A stretch of 64,000 nucleotides of DNA from Alphaproteobacteria bacterium (GCA_017443235.1 JAFSOV010000018.1:1-64000), one strand, 5' to 3'; counted from the first letter of the stretch, positions 41,188 to 50,221 are shown. The notes: generated from the sequence alone by a model not told the origin. Program-made: numbers and translations.

Positions 41188-43066
41188 TAATACCCCCGCT
41201 AATATTTATAATGTCTTTGACATTTTTTTGGAAAAATGAATTTGATGATTCAATATCAACCTGACATTTCGGCGTTGCGTAAATATCCCATTTACATCCA
41301 TCCTTACACAAACTAGGAATCGTGATGTTATAACACTTCACCTCTGCGACCGCGGAATTTCTAAGCATTTCCGCTTCTTCCTCACCAATATTAGAACCAA
41401 CTTTGTTTGATATAAATGTATTCGCCCATGTTTGCCCAGTAGTAATTTTAGTATCAAACTTAGGTAATTCAATATTTGTACCCTCAATATCAGGCAACCT
41501 GTCTTCATTCGTATAACATAACACATCCGTCGCCGTACCATTGCTTGAAGTTTTGGTCGGCAATTTGCGCGAATCTACCGTTCGGGCCAATATATCGTAT
41601 TGTGGCGACCCTTGGGTGACCGCACATCTGTCCAACCAACATGCCTTTTCTGGTTTGCCATCCAAAACAAATTTACCGCCATCCATTTTACCACGACACG
41701 ACCGCGAATCTTGGTTTACCAACCGGCGCAGGTTATCGATATCCAACGTTGCCTCTTTCTTCATTCCACGGAACAACGATATATCCATAATAACATCGGA
41801 TGCACATGCAACCTGGGTCGAACCGGTCATACCCGTATTCGCATCAATCCATTCGCGCCATACGGTATCTTTTTCCGTTAATGTATCAACCAAACGACAA
41901 TGCGGTTGATTTTTTGATACTTTACCCGTCGCATCATCTGTTTTAACACGATAATAACAACCTTCATCATTTTTTGTATCATTACATACACAATCAGCAT
42001 CTTTTTTCGGATTGCATGCACTGCACATATATTTACCCCAAATGTTGCAAGAATTAGACAACAACATTATCACGTCGTTGACATCTATACCCAATGTCAT
42101 GGCCAACATCAACGCGTCATAGACGTTTTCCACCACGTTTTCATACGGGTCAAAGAATTCATTTGCCAAATCTTTGAATTTTTTCACGCGCTTTGGCCCC
42201 GTGCAGTTCGTCGCCGACGAGTCACAGCCCGCATATTCCAAAACCGCATCTAATTTAGTTTTCAAATCTTTCATTGCGGTCATTGCGTCTTCAATCGCGG
42301 TTTCGATTTTACCGCCCATTTGTTCGCGTACCAAAATATCGGCACTGATTCCGTTTTTCGCCGCCAATTGTTCCGCGACACCTAACCCCTCCAGTCCCGC
42401 AATCACCGCCCCCGTATCACCGGTCGATTGTGCTGCGGACACGTTTGCCATAGAATTGCGTTGTTCCGCCAATGCGCTTTGAATCTGGGCATTTTGCGAT
42501 TCGGTCTGTGCCGCCATTTGTTGTTGCATTGCGGACATAGATTCCGCCATTTGTTCCTGCATTGCCGCCATTTGCGCCTGCATCTGTTGCATCTGGGCAT
42601 TGCTTTGCGCCGCGGCGGCGGCGGATGCATCGGCCTGGGCCTGCGCCTGGGCCTGGGCGATTGCAACGGCATTTGCCTGCTCTTGGACCTTGGACGTAGA
42701 TTGCGCAACAATTTGCGCGGTTATATATTCAATTAAATCGTCACCGTGTTTCTTGCACGAATTATTCGAATTCACGCAACCCGCAACAATAGAACGCGCA
42801 ACCGATACATCGGTACAGCCCGAACCACACTTTGGCGATGCACACCGCAAAATCACGGCGTTACAATTGCCAAAATTCGCCTCGGCCGCGGTCTGCGACA
42901 TTCCGCCACGTCCGGTCATCAAAGTGTTCCATTGATTGTTGTTCGTTGAACCCGTACCGTGATATGCGGTCAAATTAGACCCCGCCGTTGTGGCAACATT
43001 CGCCACCGCCGGCGTAATAAACGCGGCACACAAAACACCACACAAGAATTTCAAAGAAAAATTCAT
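41177..43066 (-). CDS. Exported C-x6-C family protein with coiled coil, 629 aa
   Basis: Start at ATG 43066 (MNFSLKFLCGVLCAAFITPA, signal peptide), with AGAGAG upstream; the longer frame to 43150 lacks a ribosome site. Cys core C68-C75-C80-C84 (CNAVILRCASPKCGSGC). Gln/Ala/Met-rich coiled coil at about 122-210 (QMQAQMAAMQEQMAESMSAM). Then a helical region and a Cys-rich second half with CSACNPKKDADCVC and a C-terminal CKDGCKWD. TGRGGMSQTA near residue 52 echoes TGRGG in the 889-aa protein. First gene of a two-gene unit. Envelope localisation is inferred from signal and cysteines. Confidence 0.75.
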   Translation of the reverse strand: MNFSLKFLCGVLCAAFITPAVANVATTAGSNLTAYHGTGSTNNNQWNTLMTGRGGMSQTAAEANFGNCNAVILRCASPKCGSGCTDVSVARSIVAGCVNSNNSCKKHGDDLIEYITAQIVAQSTSKVQEQANAVAIAQAQAQAQADASAAAAAQSNAQMQQMQAQMAAMQEQMAESMSAMQQQMAAQTESQNAQIQSALAEQRNSMANVSAAQSTGDTGAVIAGLEGLGVAEQLAAKNGISADILVREQMGGKIETAIEDAMTAMKDLKTKLDAVLEYAGCDSSATNCTGPKRVKKFKDLANEFFDPYENVVENVYDALMLAMTLGIDVNDVIMLLSNSCNIWGKYMCSACNPKKDADCVCNDTKNDEGCYYRVKTDDATGKVSKNQPHCRLVDTLTEKDTVWREWIDANTGMTGSTQVACASDVIMDISLFRGMKKEATLDIDNLRRLVNQDSRSCRGKMDGGKFVLDGKPEKACWLDRCAVTQGSPQYDILARTVDSRKLPTKTSSNGTATDVLCYTNEDRLPDIEGTNIELPKFDTKITTGQTWANTFISNKVGSNIGEEEAEMLRNSAVAEVKCYNITIPSLCKDGCKWDIYATPKCQVDIESSNSFFQKNVKDIINISGGISGI

Positions 43067-43134
43067 CTCTCTTCTGTCTTTTGATTTTAACATAAAACAC
43101 CGATGAATAAAAGAAAAATTTTTCATCAAACACA

Positions 43135-43160
43135 AAAAAACGCGGGGCATTTGCCCCGCG
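43135..43160 (-). terminator. Terminator of the 106-aa gene
   Basis: Minus strand CGCGGGGC, loop AAAT, GCCCCGCG, TTTTTT; the same sequence as the terminator after rplQ. Confidence 0.8.
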
Positions 43161-43191
43161 CACGAATCAAATCACACAATCTATTAAAAAA

Positions 43192-43512
43192 TTAATAGTT
43201 GCAGCGGTTGCATGTGTTGCGAACAACACGGCGTTCTGCATATGTGCCCGCCGGTTCATACACAGTCACCGGACGATAGACTTGGTAATGGTCAATCACT
43301 TCGGTGTGTGTTTTAACGCGAACAGGTTGTGCACAAGAATTGCATGTCGCAACCGGGGCAGAGACACGCGCAACCGGTGCCGCATATTCTGTTGTGTTGT
43401 AACGAACGCGGTTTGTGTATGTTTCTGTTTCGCTGTACAGACCACCATCAGATGCATTAGCAGCAACAGAGACCATCGCAGCAAACAAAGAAGTTAAAAT
43501 TGTTTTTTTCAT
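43192..43512 (-). CDS. Small exported protein with CxxC pairs, 106 aa
   Basis: Unknown. Signal peptide MKKTILTSLFAAMVSVAANA, very close to the leader of the three barrel genes at 61-63.6 kb. The mature part is Tyr/Val/Arg-rich with CNSC (about 57-60) and CNRC (about 101-104), which could form disulfides or bind metal. Strong promoter and own terminator, so likely an abundant monocistronic envelope protein. Confidence 0.75.
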   Translation of the reverse strand: MKKTILTSLFAAMVSVAANASDGGLYSETETYTNRVRYNTTEYAAPVARVSAPVATCNSCAQPVRVKTHTEVIDHYQVYRPVTVYEPAGTYAERRVVRNTCNRCNY

Positions 43513-43539
43513 ATTTGACCCTTTTGGTTATTCGTCAAT

Positions 43540-43567
43540 ATTATAGGACACAAAAATTCGTTGTCAA
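43540..43567 (-). promoter_or_regulatory. Promoter of the 106-aa gene
   Basis: Minus strand TTGACA (43567-43562), 16 bp ending GTGTCC, TATAAT (43545-43540). Confidence 0.85.
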
Positions 43568-43629
43568 GTTTATTTGACAAATTTTTTTATTGGTGCTTTT
43601 TGGATCAAAAATCAACATTTACCAAATTA

Positions 43630-43863
43630 TTATTTCGTGTTTGGGCGCCCCATATGAAACAATTTTGCAGAATCTATCTGCGAAATGGTGTCCATTGCCT
43701 TTTCGGTCGCGGCCCGCTTTCTGTCTGCACGGTCCATGCGACATCCCCGCACAAGCATCAAACCAACCAAACCTAAATAAATCGCCAGAATTATTAAAGC
43801 AGCGCGAGGATTACTGGGCATTTTTTCTGGGTCAAAATCCCCGCATTCACCACTTGGCAACAT
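43630..43863 (-). CDS. Small single-TM protein, 77 aa
   Basis: Unknown. Start at ATG 43863 (MLPSGECGDFDPEKM) with GGAG upstream. One membrane helix at about 20-38 (AALIILAIYLGLVGLMLV), then a basic Arg/Lys tail and an amphipathic helix. Its start lies 64 bp after rpsK, but the rpsK terminator intervenes, so it is not part of the ribosomal operon. Confidence 0.65.
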   Translation of the reverse strand: MLPSGECGDFDPEKMPSNPRAALIILAIYLGLVGLMLVRGCRMDRADRKRAATEKAMDTISQIDSAKLFHMGRPNTK

Positions 43864-43895
43864 TTTCACTCCTTTTTTACAGTTACACAACCAAC

Positions 43896-43920
43896 AAAAA
43901 AGTCCGTCAAAAAGACGGAC
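43896..43920 (-). terminator. Terminator after rpsK
   Basis: Minus strand GTCCGTC, TTTTT loop, GACGGAC, TTTTTT, directly after the rpsK stop. It closes the S10-spc-alpha transcript before rpoA. Confidence 0.9.
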
Positions 43921-43927
43921 CAATCAA

Positions 43928-44305
43928 TTACACACGACGAACTTTCTTGGGACGGCACCCATTATGCGGAATTCGTGTTGTATCGGTAATACTCTGCACC
44001 ACCAGGCCGGCATTTGCCAAACCACGAACGGCGGATTCACGACCCTGGCCAATCCCGCGCATAAGGACGTCAACCGTTTTCATGCCCATTTCGGCAACCC
44101 GCTTGCCAACAGCGTCTGCAACAACCGTCGCGGCATATGGGGTCGATTTCTTGGCACCTTTGAAATTATTTGCGCCTGCGGTTGCCCATGTCAACACGGC
44201 ACCCGATTGATCAGTAATTGTTATACGTGTGTTATTGTTCGTGGCAACGATATGTGCGATGCCATGTGATACTTTTTTAACAACTTTCTTTTTATTTATT
44301 GCCAT
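43928..44305 (-). CDS. rpsK: 30S ribosomal protein S11
   Basis: Platform protein of the small subunit, near the mRNA exit. 125 aa with family blocks HIVATNNNTRITITDQSGAV, GMKTVDVLMRGIGQGRESAV and the ending DTTRIPHNGCRPKKVRRV. Follows rpsM by 65 bp. Last gene of the long ribosomal transcript because a terminator follows at once and rpoA is displaced. Confidence 0.97.
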   Translation of the reverse strand: MAINKKKVVKKVSHGIAHIVATNNNTRITITDQSGAVLTWATAGANNFKGAKKSTPYAATVVADAVGKRVAEMGMKTVDVLMRGIGQGRESAVRGLANAGLVVQSITDTTRIPHNGCRPKKVRRV

Positions 44306-44370
44306 TTTTATTTTTTCCTTTTATTAGATGTCTTCAATTAACTATCGTGTTAATCTCTACCCAATGTTTA

Positions 44371-44748
44371 TTATTTACCCTTGACCGCAGAACCCGCGAC
44401 AACAACACGTTTACCCTTGCGTGTACGCGCATTGGTTTGGGTACGTTGACCGCGGACGGGCAAACGATTACGATGACGAATGCCGCGATATGTTTTCAAA
44501 TCTTGCAAACGTTTGATATTCATTGCGACTTCACGGCGAACATCACCTTCGACCTTGAAGTTTTGTTCGATATAGTTCGAAATTTTAACAACATCTTCGT
44601 CCGTCAGATCTTTCGCACGCAGACCGTCACGCAATTTCAAATCTTTGCAGATTTGGGCGGCCTTGGCCGGACCGATGCCGTGAATATATTGCAATGCGGC
44701 CTCGATACGTTTTTCTGTCGGAATATTTACACCTGCTATACGTGCCAT
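44371..44748 (-). CDS. rpsM: 30S ribosomal protein S13
   Basis: Small-subunit head protein touching P-site tRNA and L5. Start at ATG 44748 ([19 protein letters not shown]) with AGGAAAAG upstream; the frame is open 31 codons further but those residues are not S13. [14 protein letters not shown] is the conserved helix-turn motif, and [20 protein letters not shown] with a Lys-rich end the tail. 125 aa. Between it and secY there are no adk, infA or rpmJ genes. Confidence 0.97.
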   Translation of the reverse strand: MARIAGVNIPTEKRIEAALQYIHGIGPAKAAQICKDLKLRDGLRAKDLTDEDVVKISNYIEQNFKVEGDVRREVAMNIKRLQDLKTYRGIRHRNRLPVRGQRTQTNARTRKGKRVVVAGSAVKGK

Positions 44749-44894
44749 TTTTACTTTTCCTTTTTGTCTTTTGGGGCGACCCCGCCCCGCTCTATTCATT
44801 CGTTCAACGATTACAACCGTTCGAACGCCTGCTTTTGCCAAATAATTTTATATAAATTATCGCAAAAGTCAAACTTTGTTTCACATCAACCAAA

Positions 44895-46214
44895 CTAGTT
44901 GCGGAAACGCCCTTTCTTTGCGGTGGCGCCCATAACGCCATGATATTGTTTCGCAACCAGATAGGACTGAACCTGGTTCATGGTGTCCAAAACAACACCC
45001 GCAACGATTAAAACACTGGTTCCGCCAATCATCAACGGCATACCAAAATGAGTATTTAATATGATTGGCACCACACAAACCACAATCAAATACAGAACGC
45101 CAATCGCCGTGACCCGCGACACCAAAGAATCCAAAAACGTAATTGTCTGTTCACCCGGACGCACCCCCGGAATATAACCGCCGGCGTTGCGCAGATTATT
45201 ACTGGTTTCTTCGGAGTTGAACACGACCGCCGTTTGAAAATACGCAAAGAACGCAATCAAAACCGTGTACAAGATAATATATGACCACGCACCATACGTA
45301 AAGAACGCCATAATATTTTGCACAATCAAATTCTCGCTTTGCGCGAATCGTTGAATAAACGCCGGCAACATCATAATGGACGATGCAAACACCGGCCCCA
45401 TAACGCCCGACATATTAACCTTAATCGGCAAATAAGATGCGTTTGTGTTCACAACGCCGTTCGCCATAACCTGGCGCGGATACAGAATCTGGATACGACG
45501 CTGGGCCAATTCAAAGAACGCAATCAACGCAACAATACCGACCACGAACGCCAACACCAACGCAATCATCGCCGGCGACATCTGCCCAACCGAACCCAGT
45601 GATACGATTTTTGCGATGCCTTCGGGAACCTGGGCAATAATACCCGCGAAAATCAACAGCGATGCGCCCTGGCCTATGCCACGCGCGGTAATTTGTTCTG
45701 CCAACCACATAACAAACACGGTTCCGCCAACCAACGCGATTATCGCAGACAATTCGAATGAAAATCCCGGATTCACAACCGCGCGAATACCATTGACCGG
45801 CGCCATCATTTCCAACCCGCGCACGACGGCCCAACCTTGGACCACCGCCAATAACACCGCCAAATAACGCGTATATTGATTGATTTTAACGCGGCCCGAT
45901 TCGCCTTCTTTGCGTAAATCGTTCAACGATTTGCTGGTTGCGGTCAACAATTGCAACACGATAGATGCCGAGATATACGGGAAAATGTTCAACGCCAACA
46001 CCGACATACGCGACAGCGACCCACCGGTGAACATATCGAACATACCCATCATACCACTGCCTTCGCCCGTGAACAAATGCAGAACCGCAGACGCATTCAC
46101 GCCCGGCAACGGAATAAACGACCCAACACGATAAATAATCAACGCCCCCAATGTGAACAGAATACGCTTCTGCAAATCGGTCAATTTACCAAAATATTTT
46201 GATAGAAATTTCAT
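44895..46214 (-). CDS. secY: Protein translocase subunit SecY
   Basis: Channel subunit of the Sec translocon in the inner membrane. 439 aa with ten hydrophobic segments. Family strings: GSFIPLPGVN near the N-terminus, MSVLALNIFPYISASIVLQL in TM2, GQGASLLIFAGI, and C-terminal GGTSVLIVAGVVLDTMNQVQ. Lies 32 bp after rplO, as in the spc operon. The start has an upstream AAGAGAT. Confidence 0.97.
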   Translation of the reverse strand: MKFLSKYFGKLTDLQKRILFTLGALIIYRVGSFIPLPGVNASAVLHLFTGEGSGMMGMFDMFTGGSLSRMSVLALNIFPYISASIVLQLLTATSKSLNDLRKEGESGRVKINQYTRYLAVLLAVVQGWAVVRGLEMMAPVNGIRAVVNPGFSFELSAIIALVGGTVFVMWLAEQITARGIGQGASLLIFAGIIAQVPEGIAKIVSLGSVGQMSPAMIALVLAFVVGIVALIAFFELAQRRIQILYPRQVMANGVVNTNASYLPIKVNMSGVMGPVFASSIMMLPAFIQRFAQSENLIVQNIMAFFTYGAWSYIILYTVLIAFFAYFQTAVVFNSEETSNNLRNAGGYIPGVRPGEQTITFLDSLVSRVTAIGVLYLIVVCVVPIILNTHFGMPLMIGGTSVLIVAGVVLDTMNQVQSYLVAKQYHGVMGATAKKGRFRN

Positions 46215-46246
46215 GGCGCCGTATCTCTTGTTTTAATTCCCATATA

Positions 46247-46705
46247 TTATTTATTTTTAATGCTGCCACCGGCCTTGGTGATTGCGGCTTCGGCCGCCGC
46301 CGACCATTTATCGGCAACAATATTCACCGCCGTTTTGATTTCGCCCTTGGCCAAAACTTTCAGGCCCGACATTGCGCGATTCAAGATTTTTGCATCCAAC
46401 AACGAATCGATTGTAATTGTTTTTTTTGCATCAATTTTGCCCGATGCGATGAATTTTTCAATGTCACCCAAATTGATTGTGGCATAACGTTTTGCAAACG
46501 GATTTGTAAAACCATATTTCGGGAAACGACGCAAAATCGGCATTTGACCACCTTGGAAAGTCGCCTGTTTACGTGAACCCGCGCGGGCCTTTTGACCCTT
46601 GGTTCCACGACCGGCGGTTTTACCATAGCCCGACGCCATACCGCGACCAACGCGTTTGATATCGCGACGTGCACCCAAATTATCCATCAAAGCATTTAAT
46701 TTCAT
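46247..46705 (-). CDS. rplO: 50S ribosomal protein L15
   Basis: Large-subunit assembly protein. 152 aa with the glycine-rich basic N-terminal RVGRGMASGYGKTAGRGTKG motif and the globular C-terminal part (AKGEIKTAVNIVADKWSAAA). AGGAGT before the start. Spc operon order rpmD-rplO-secY is kept. Confidence 0.97.
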   Translation of the reverse strand: MKLNALMDNLGARRDIKRVGRGMASGYGKTAGRGTKGQKARAGSRKQATFQGGQMPILRRFPKYGFTNPFAKRYATINLGDIEKFIASGKIDAKKTITIDSLLDAKILNRAMSGLKVLAKGEIKTAVNIVADKWSAAAEAAITKAGGSIKNK

Positions 46706-46781
46706 TTCTTTTACTCCTATGAACCATATATAGTTCGTTTGCGCATGCGGACAAGTATCCGCATACTCGGTTTTATTAAAT

Positions 46782-46964
46782 TTATTTTTCGACCACGGTC
46801 ACCAAATGTGAAACCTTGGCAATCATACCACGAATGGATGCATTATCATCCAATTCCGCAGATTTACCAATACGGCCCAATCCCAATGCCGCCAAAGTGC
46901 GACGTTGTGTTTCCGGACGACCGATAACGCTTTTGATTTGTTTTACAACCAATTTCTTTGCCAT
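46782..46964 (-). CDS. rpmD: 50S ribosomal protein L30
   Basis: Start at ATG 46964 ([20 protein letters not shown]), with AGGTGG upstream. 60 aa, the normal short bacterial form; [20 protein letters not shown] is the family core. 15 bp after rpsE. Confidence 0.95.
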   Translation of the reverse strand: MAKKLVVKQIKSVIGRPETQRRTLAALGLGRIGKSAELDDNASIRGMIAKVSHLVTVVEK

Positions 46965-46979
46965 TAGCACCACCTTTTG

Positions 46980-47540
46980 TTATTTGTCTTCCGTTGCCGT
47001 TTCTTCAACCGGTTTTTTACCGTCACGACCGGCGATAATTTCCGCAACCGTTTTACCACGACGTGCCGCAACCGTTTTCGGTGAATTCATTTTTGAAAAC
47101 GCCAAGAACACCGCGCGAATCATATTGTTTGGATTATTCGCGCCTTGGGATTTCACAACGACGTCCTGGACGCCCAGGCAATCAAACACCGCACGTAAGG
47201 CCCCACCCGCGATAATACCGGTACCGGGAACCGCACTGCGCAAAACCAATTTACTGGCCCCGTATTTAACCGCAACATCGTGATGCAATGTGCGACCTTC
47301 TTTCAACGGAACGCGAATCATTTTCGCCTTGGCGGCCTTGGTTGCCTTTTGCACCGCAGATTGGACTTCCAACGCTTTACCTTTACCAAAACCAACCTTG
47401 CCGGCCTTGTCGCCAACAACGACCAAAGCCGAGAAAGACATATTCTTACCGCCCTTCACAGTTTTCGAAACGCGGTTGACAGAAACCAATTTATCTACCA
47501 AATTATCTGTCTGTAATTTTTTATCATCAAAACGTGCCAT
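46980..47540 (-). CDS. rpsE: 30S ribosomal protein S5
   Basis: Small-subunit protein for decoding accuracy and mRNA unwinding. 186 aa, about 15-20 longer than E. coli because of tails. S5 double-stranded-RNA-binding domain: [20 protein letters not shown] and [20 protein letters not shown]; second domain [20 protein letters not shown] and the [14 protein letters not shown] strand ([16 protein letters not shown]). C-terminal acidic tail [12 protein letters not shown]. Confidence 0.97.
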   Translation of the reverse strand: MARFDDKKLQTDNLVDKLVSVNRVSKTVKGGKNMSFSALVVVGDKAGKVGFGKGKALEVQSAVQKATKAAKAKMIRVPLKEGRTLHHDVAVKYGASKLVLRSAVPGTGIIAGGALRAVFDCLGVQDVVVKSQGANNPNNMIRAVFLAFSKMNSPKTVAARRGKTVAEIIAGRDGKKPVEETATEDK

Positions 47541-47571
47541 TATATTCTCCGTATATTCTTATAATGTTGTT

Positions 47572-47928
47572 TTATATTCTAACGCCACCGTTGCGAATCG
47601 CTTCGCACAATGCTTTGACGCGACCATGGTAACGATAACCGCCACGATCGAAATAGCAATTATCTGCAATTTTCGCCTTGACCGCACGTTCTGCGAACGC
47701 CTTGCCAACCAATTCTGCACCGGCGATATTCCAACCTTTGCCTTTGAAATCTTTTTCTTTGGAAGATGCCGCACAAATCGTATGACCTTTGACATCATCA
47801 ATGGCCTGAATTTCGATATGACGACCACTGCGGAAAACCGACAGGCGGATTTTTCCCGGATTTTTCTTTTTCAACGCAACACGTGTCACCAATTTGCGTC
47901 TTTCCTGTGTAGATAAATGTTTCAACAT
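47572..47928 (-). CDS. rplR: 50S ribosomal protein L18
   Basis: 5S-rRNA-binding protein of the central protuberance. Start at ATG 47928 (MLKHLSTQERRKLVTRVALK) with AAAGGA upstream; the frame is open seven codons earlier. 118 aa. Family strings RLSVFRSGRHIEIQAIDD and the ending YHGRVKALCEAIRNGGVRI. Confidence 0.95.
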   Translation of the reverse strand: MLKHLSTQERRKLVTRVALKKKNPGKIRLSVFRSGRHIEIQAIDDVKGHTICAASSKEKDFKGKGWNIAGAELVGKAFAERAVKAKIADNCYFDRGGYRYHGRVKALCEAIRNGGVRI

Positions 47929-47975
47929 TTTGTTTTTCCTTTGTTCCAATTTCCGTAACAGCGGAAATTTATTTA

Positions 47976-48527
47976 TTATTTCTTTTTGCCTTCTTTGCGG
48001 CGAATCTTTTCACCCTTATAGAAGATACCTTTGGCCTTGTACGGGTCCATTTTGCGAATCTTATGAATCTTGTCCGCAAATAAGCCGACCGCACATTTGT
48101 CATTACCACTGATGGTGAATTCTGTTGGCGCATCACCCATTGTCACGGTCAAACCATCCGGAATTTCCATAACAACATCATGCGAAAAACCAACAACCAA
48201 AGTGAATTTTTTACCACTGACCGATGCCTTGTAACCAACGCCCTTCATATACATAGGTTTTGAGAATCCCTTAGTCACACCTTCGACCGCGTTGCGAATA
48301 TTGCGGGTCATTGTTCCCCACATTGCGCGCGAATCTTTATCTTCTGCATCTTTGGGTTCAACACAAACCTGGGCGCCTTCAACCTTGATATTTACCAGGT
48401 GAGCATTTTTGGTGTTTAACGGAACGGTCAATTCACCCTTGGGTCCTTTGATGACCAATTTGTCTTCTGCGATTGATGCAACCACACCATCGCTTAATTT
48501 AACTGGATATTTTCCTGCCCTAGACAT
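47976..48527 (-). CDS. rplF: 50S ribosomal protein L6
   Basis: Large-subunit protein near the GTPase-associated centre. 183 aa, two L6 repeats: SRAGKYPVKLSDGVVASIAE with IKGPKGELTVPL, and MYMKGVGYKASVSGKKFTLV with GFSHDVVMEIPDG. C-terminal PYKAKGIFYKGEKIRRKEGK carries the conserved lysines. Overlaps nothing; 21 bp after rpsH. Confidence 0.97.
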   Translation of the reverse strand: MSRAGKYPVKLSDGVVASIAEDKLVIKGPKGELTVPLNTKNAHLVNIKVEGAQVCVEPKDAEDKDSRAMWGTMTRNIRNAVEGVTKGFSKPMYMKGVGYKASVSGKKFTLVVGFSHDVVMEIPDGLTVTMGDAPTEFTISGNDKCAVGLFADKIHKIRKMDPYKAKGIFYKGEKIRRKEGKKK

Positions 48528-48547
48528 AACTTACATCCTTATTTTTA

Positions 48548-48946
48548 TTAGATAACCCGACACAAGACTTCACCGCCGACATTCATCAAACGCGCCTTGT
48601 GATCTGTCATAACACCATGCGGGGTTGACACAATTGCAACACCCAACCCATTCAAAACCTTTGGCATTTTTGCACTGCCGGAATAAACACGACGTCCCGG
48701 TTTTGACACCACAGAAATTTCTTGGATGGCACCATTACCACCAACATATTTCAACGTGACGACCAAATTAGAACGATGTTCGTCAATTTCTTGTTTTTGA
48801 AAATCTTCGATAAAGCCTTCTTCTTTTAACACAGACAAAACCGCGGCACGCAATTTGCTGTGTGGCAAAGTAATTGTTTCTTTACCCGCGTTTTGACCGT
48901 TACGAATGCGGGCAACCATATCCCCAATCGGGTGTGATAATGACAT
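48548..48946 (-). CDS. rpsH: 30S ribosomal protein S8
   Basis: Central-domain 16S rRNA binder and, in other bacteria, translational repressor of the spc operon. 132 aa: MSLSHPIGDMVARIRNGQNA, KPGRRVYSGSAKMPKVLNGL, and ending IVSTPHGVMTDHKARLMNVG with GEVLCRVI. Spc order rpsN-rpsH-rplF kept. Confidence 0.97.
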   Translation of the reverse strand: MSLSHPIGDMVARIRNGQNAGKETITLPHSKLRAAVLSVLKEEGFIEDFQKQEIDEHRSNLVVTLKYVGGNGAIQEISVVSKPGRRVYSGSAKMPKVLNGLGVAIVSTPHGVMTDHKARLMNVGGEVLCRVI

Positions 48947-49000
48947 CTTTTACTCCTATATTCGCCGATTGCATTGTCCACAATCGGATTTGTTTTATTT

Positions 49001-49303
49001 TTACCAACTGGACTTACGCACGCCCGGCAATTTACCTTCGGATGCCTGGGTACGAACCTGTTGGCGGCACAGACCGAACATACGTGAATAACCACGCGCA
49101 CGACCCGTCACCGAACAACGATTATGCAAACGCGTCGGGTTAGAATTACGCGGCAACTTTGCCAATTTCAGCATTGCTTCCTTGCGTTCTTCTGGGGTCG
49201 CGTTCACAGACATTTTTTCTTTGATTGCGGCACGCTTTTTTGCATACTGGGCAACCAATTTTTTACGTCTTTCCTGTTTGTTTATCAACGCCAATTTAGC
49301 CAT
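49001..49303 (-). CDS. rpsN: 30S ribosomal protein S14 (zinc-free type)
   Basis: Small-subunit head protein. 100 aa, the long form without the CxxC zinc pairs; ending RSMFGLCRQQVRT-type segment (YSRMFGLCRQQVRTQASEGK) and LPGVRKSSW. AAAGGGAC before the start. Common proteobacterial version. Confidence 0.96.
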   Translation of the reverse strand: MAKLALINKQERRKKLVAQYAKKRAAIKEKMSVNATPEERKEAMLKLAKLPRNSNPTRLHNRCSVTGRARGYSRMFGLCRQQVRTQASEGKLPGVRKSSW

Positions 49304-49317
49304 TTTTGTCCCTTTTA

Positions 49318-49863
49318 TTATTTCAAAACCAACGGCAGGCCGATTTTGGTCAGCAATGCACGCGCTTCATCATCTGTTTTCGCGGTTGTGGCAATCACAA
49401 TGTCCATACCACGAATAGAATCAATTTTATCGATGGAAATTTCCGGGAATATCAAATGTTCTTTGATACCGAACGCATAGTTTCCACGACCATCAAATTT
49501 AGATTTGGACAGACCGCGAAAGTCTTTGACACGCGGCAACGCAACCGTAATCAATTTGTCCAAGAAATCATACATACGTTTACCACGCAATGTGACCTTG
49601 GTTCCAATCGCCTGGCCTTCACGCAAACGATATGTCGCAATAGATTTCTTGGCATGCGTCACAACCGGTTTTTGTGCGGCAATCGCCGTCAAATCAGTCA
49701 CCGCCGCATCCAATTTCTTTTTATCCGCAACGGCTTCGCCAACGCCCATATTCAAAACGATTTTGGACAATTTTGGCACCGCCAACATATTTTTGTACCC
49801 GAATTCTTTGACCAATTCAGGAACAATTTCTTTTTCATAAATTTCACGCAATCTGCTTTGCAT
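49318..49863 (-). CDS. rplE: 50S ribosomal protein L5
   Basis: 5S rRNA binder that bridges to S13. 181 aa with [59 protein letters not shown] and [30 protein letters not shown] before the start. 14 bp before rpsN. Confidence 0.97.
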   Translation of the reverse strand: MQSRLREIYEKEIVPELVKEFGYKNMLAVPKLSKIVLNMGVGEAVADKKKLDAAVTDLTAIAAQKPVVTHAKKSIATYRLREGQAIGTKVTLRGKRMYDFLDKLITVALPRVKDFRGLSKSKFDGRGNYAFGIKEHLIFPEISIDKIDSIRGMDIVIATTAKTDDEARALLTKIGLPLVLK

Positions 49864-49903
49864 TTCTTTTTCCTTTTATTTCCCGTAACAGCGGGATGTT
49901 TTT

Positions 49904-50206
49904 TTATAATTCCGTACCAGATTTTTTGGCAACGCGAACTTTTTTACCCTTTTCCATTTTGTATCCAACACGTGTCGGCTTTTTGGTTTTTGGATCAACC
50001 AACGCAACATTAGATACGTGGATTGGGGCCTCGCGGTCAACGATATGACCCGGCTTATCTTGGGTCGGTTTGACATGCCATTTGTGACGGTTGACACCGG
50101 CAACAACAACACGGGATTCTGTCGGGCGCGCTTCCAGTACTGCACCTTTGACGCCTTTGTACTTTCCCGAAATAACTACGACTTCATCGCCTTTTTTAAT
50201 TTTCAT
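49904..50206 (-). CDS. rplX: 50S ribosomal protein L24
   Basis: Assembly initiator of the large subunit near the tunnel exit. 100 aa with KOW motif [20 protein letters not shown] and [20 protein letters not shown] with [15 protein letters not shown]-type site before the start; 15 bp after rplN. Confidence 0.96.
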   Translation of the reverse strand: MKIKKGDEVVVISGKYKGVKGAVLEARPTESRVVVAGVNRHKWHVKPTQDKPGHIVDREAPIHVSNVALVDPKTKKPTRVGYKMEKGKKVRVAKKSGTEL

Positions 50207-50221
50207 TTTACACGCCTTTTG

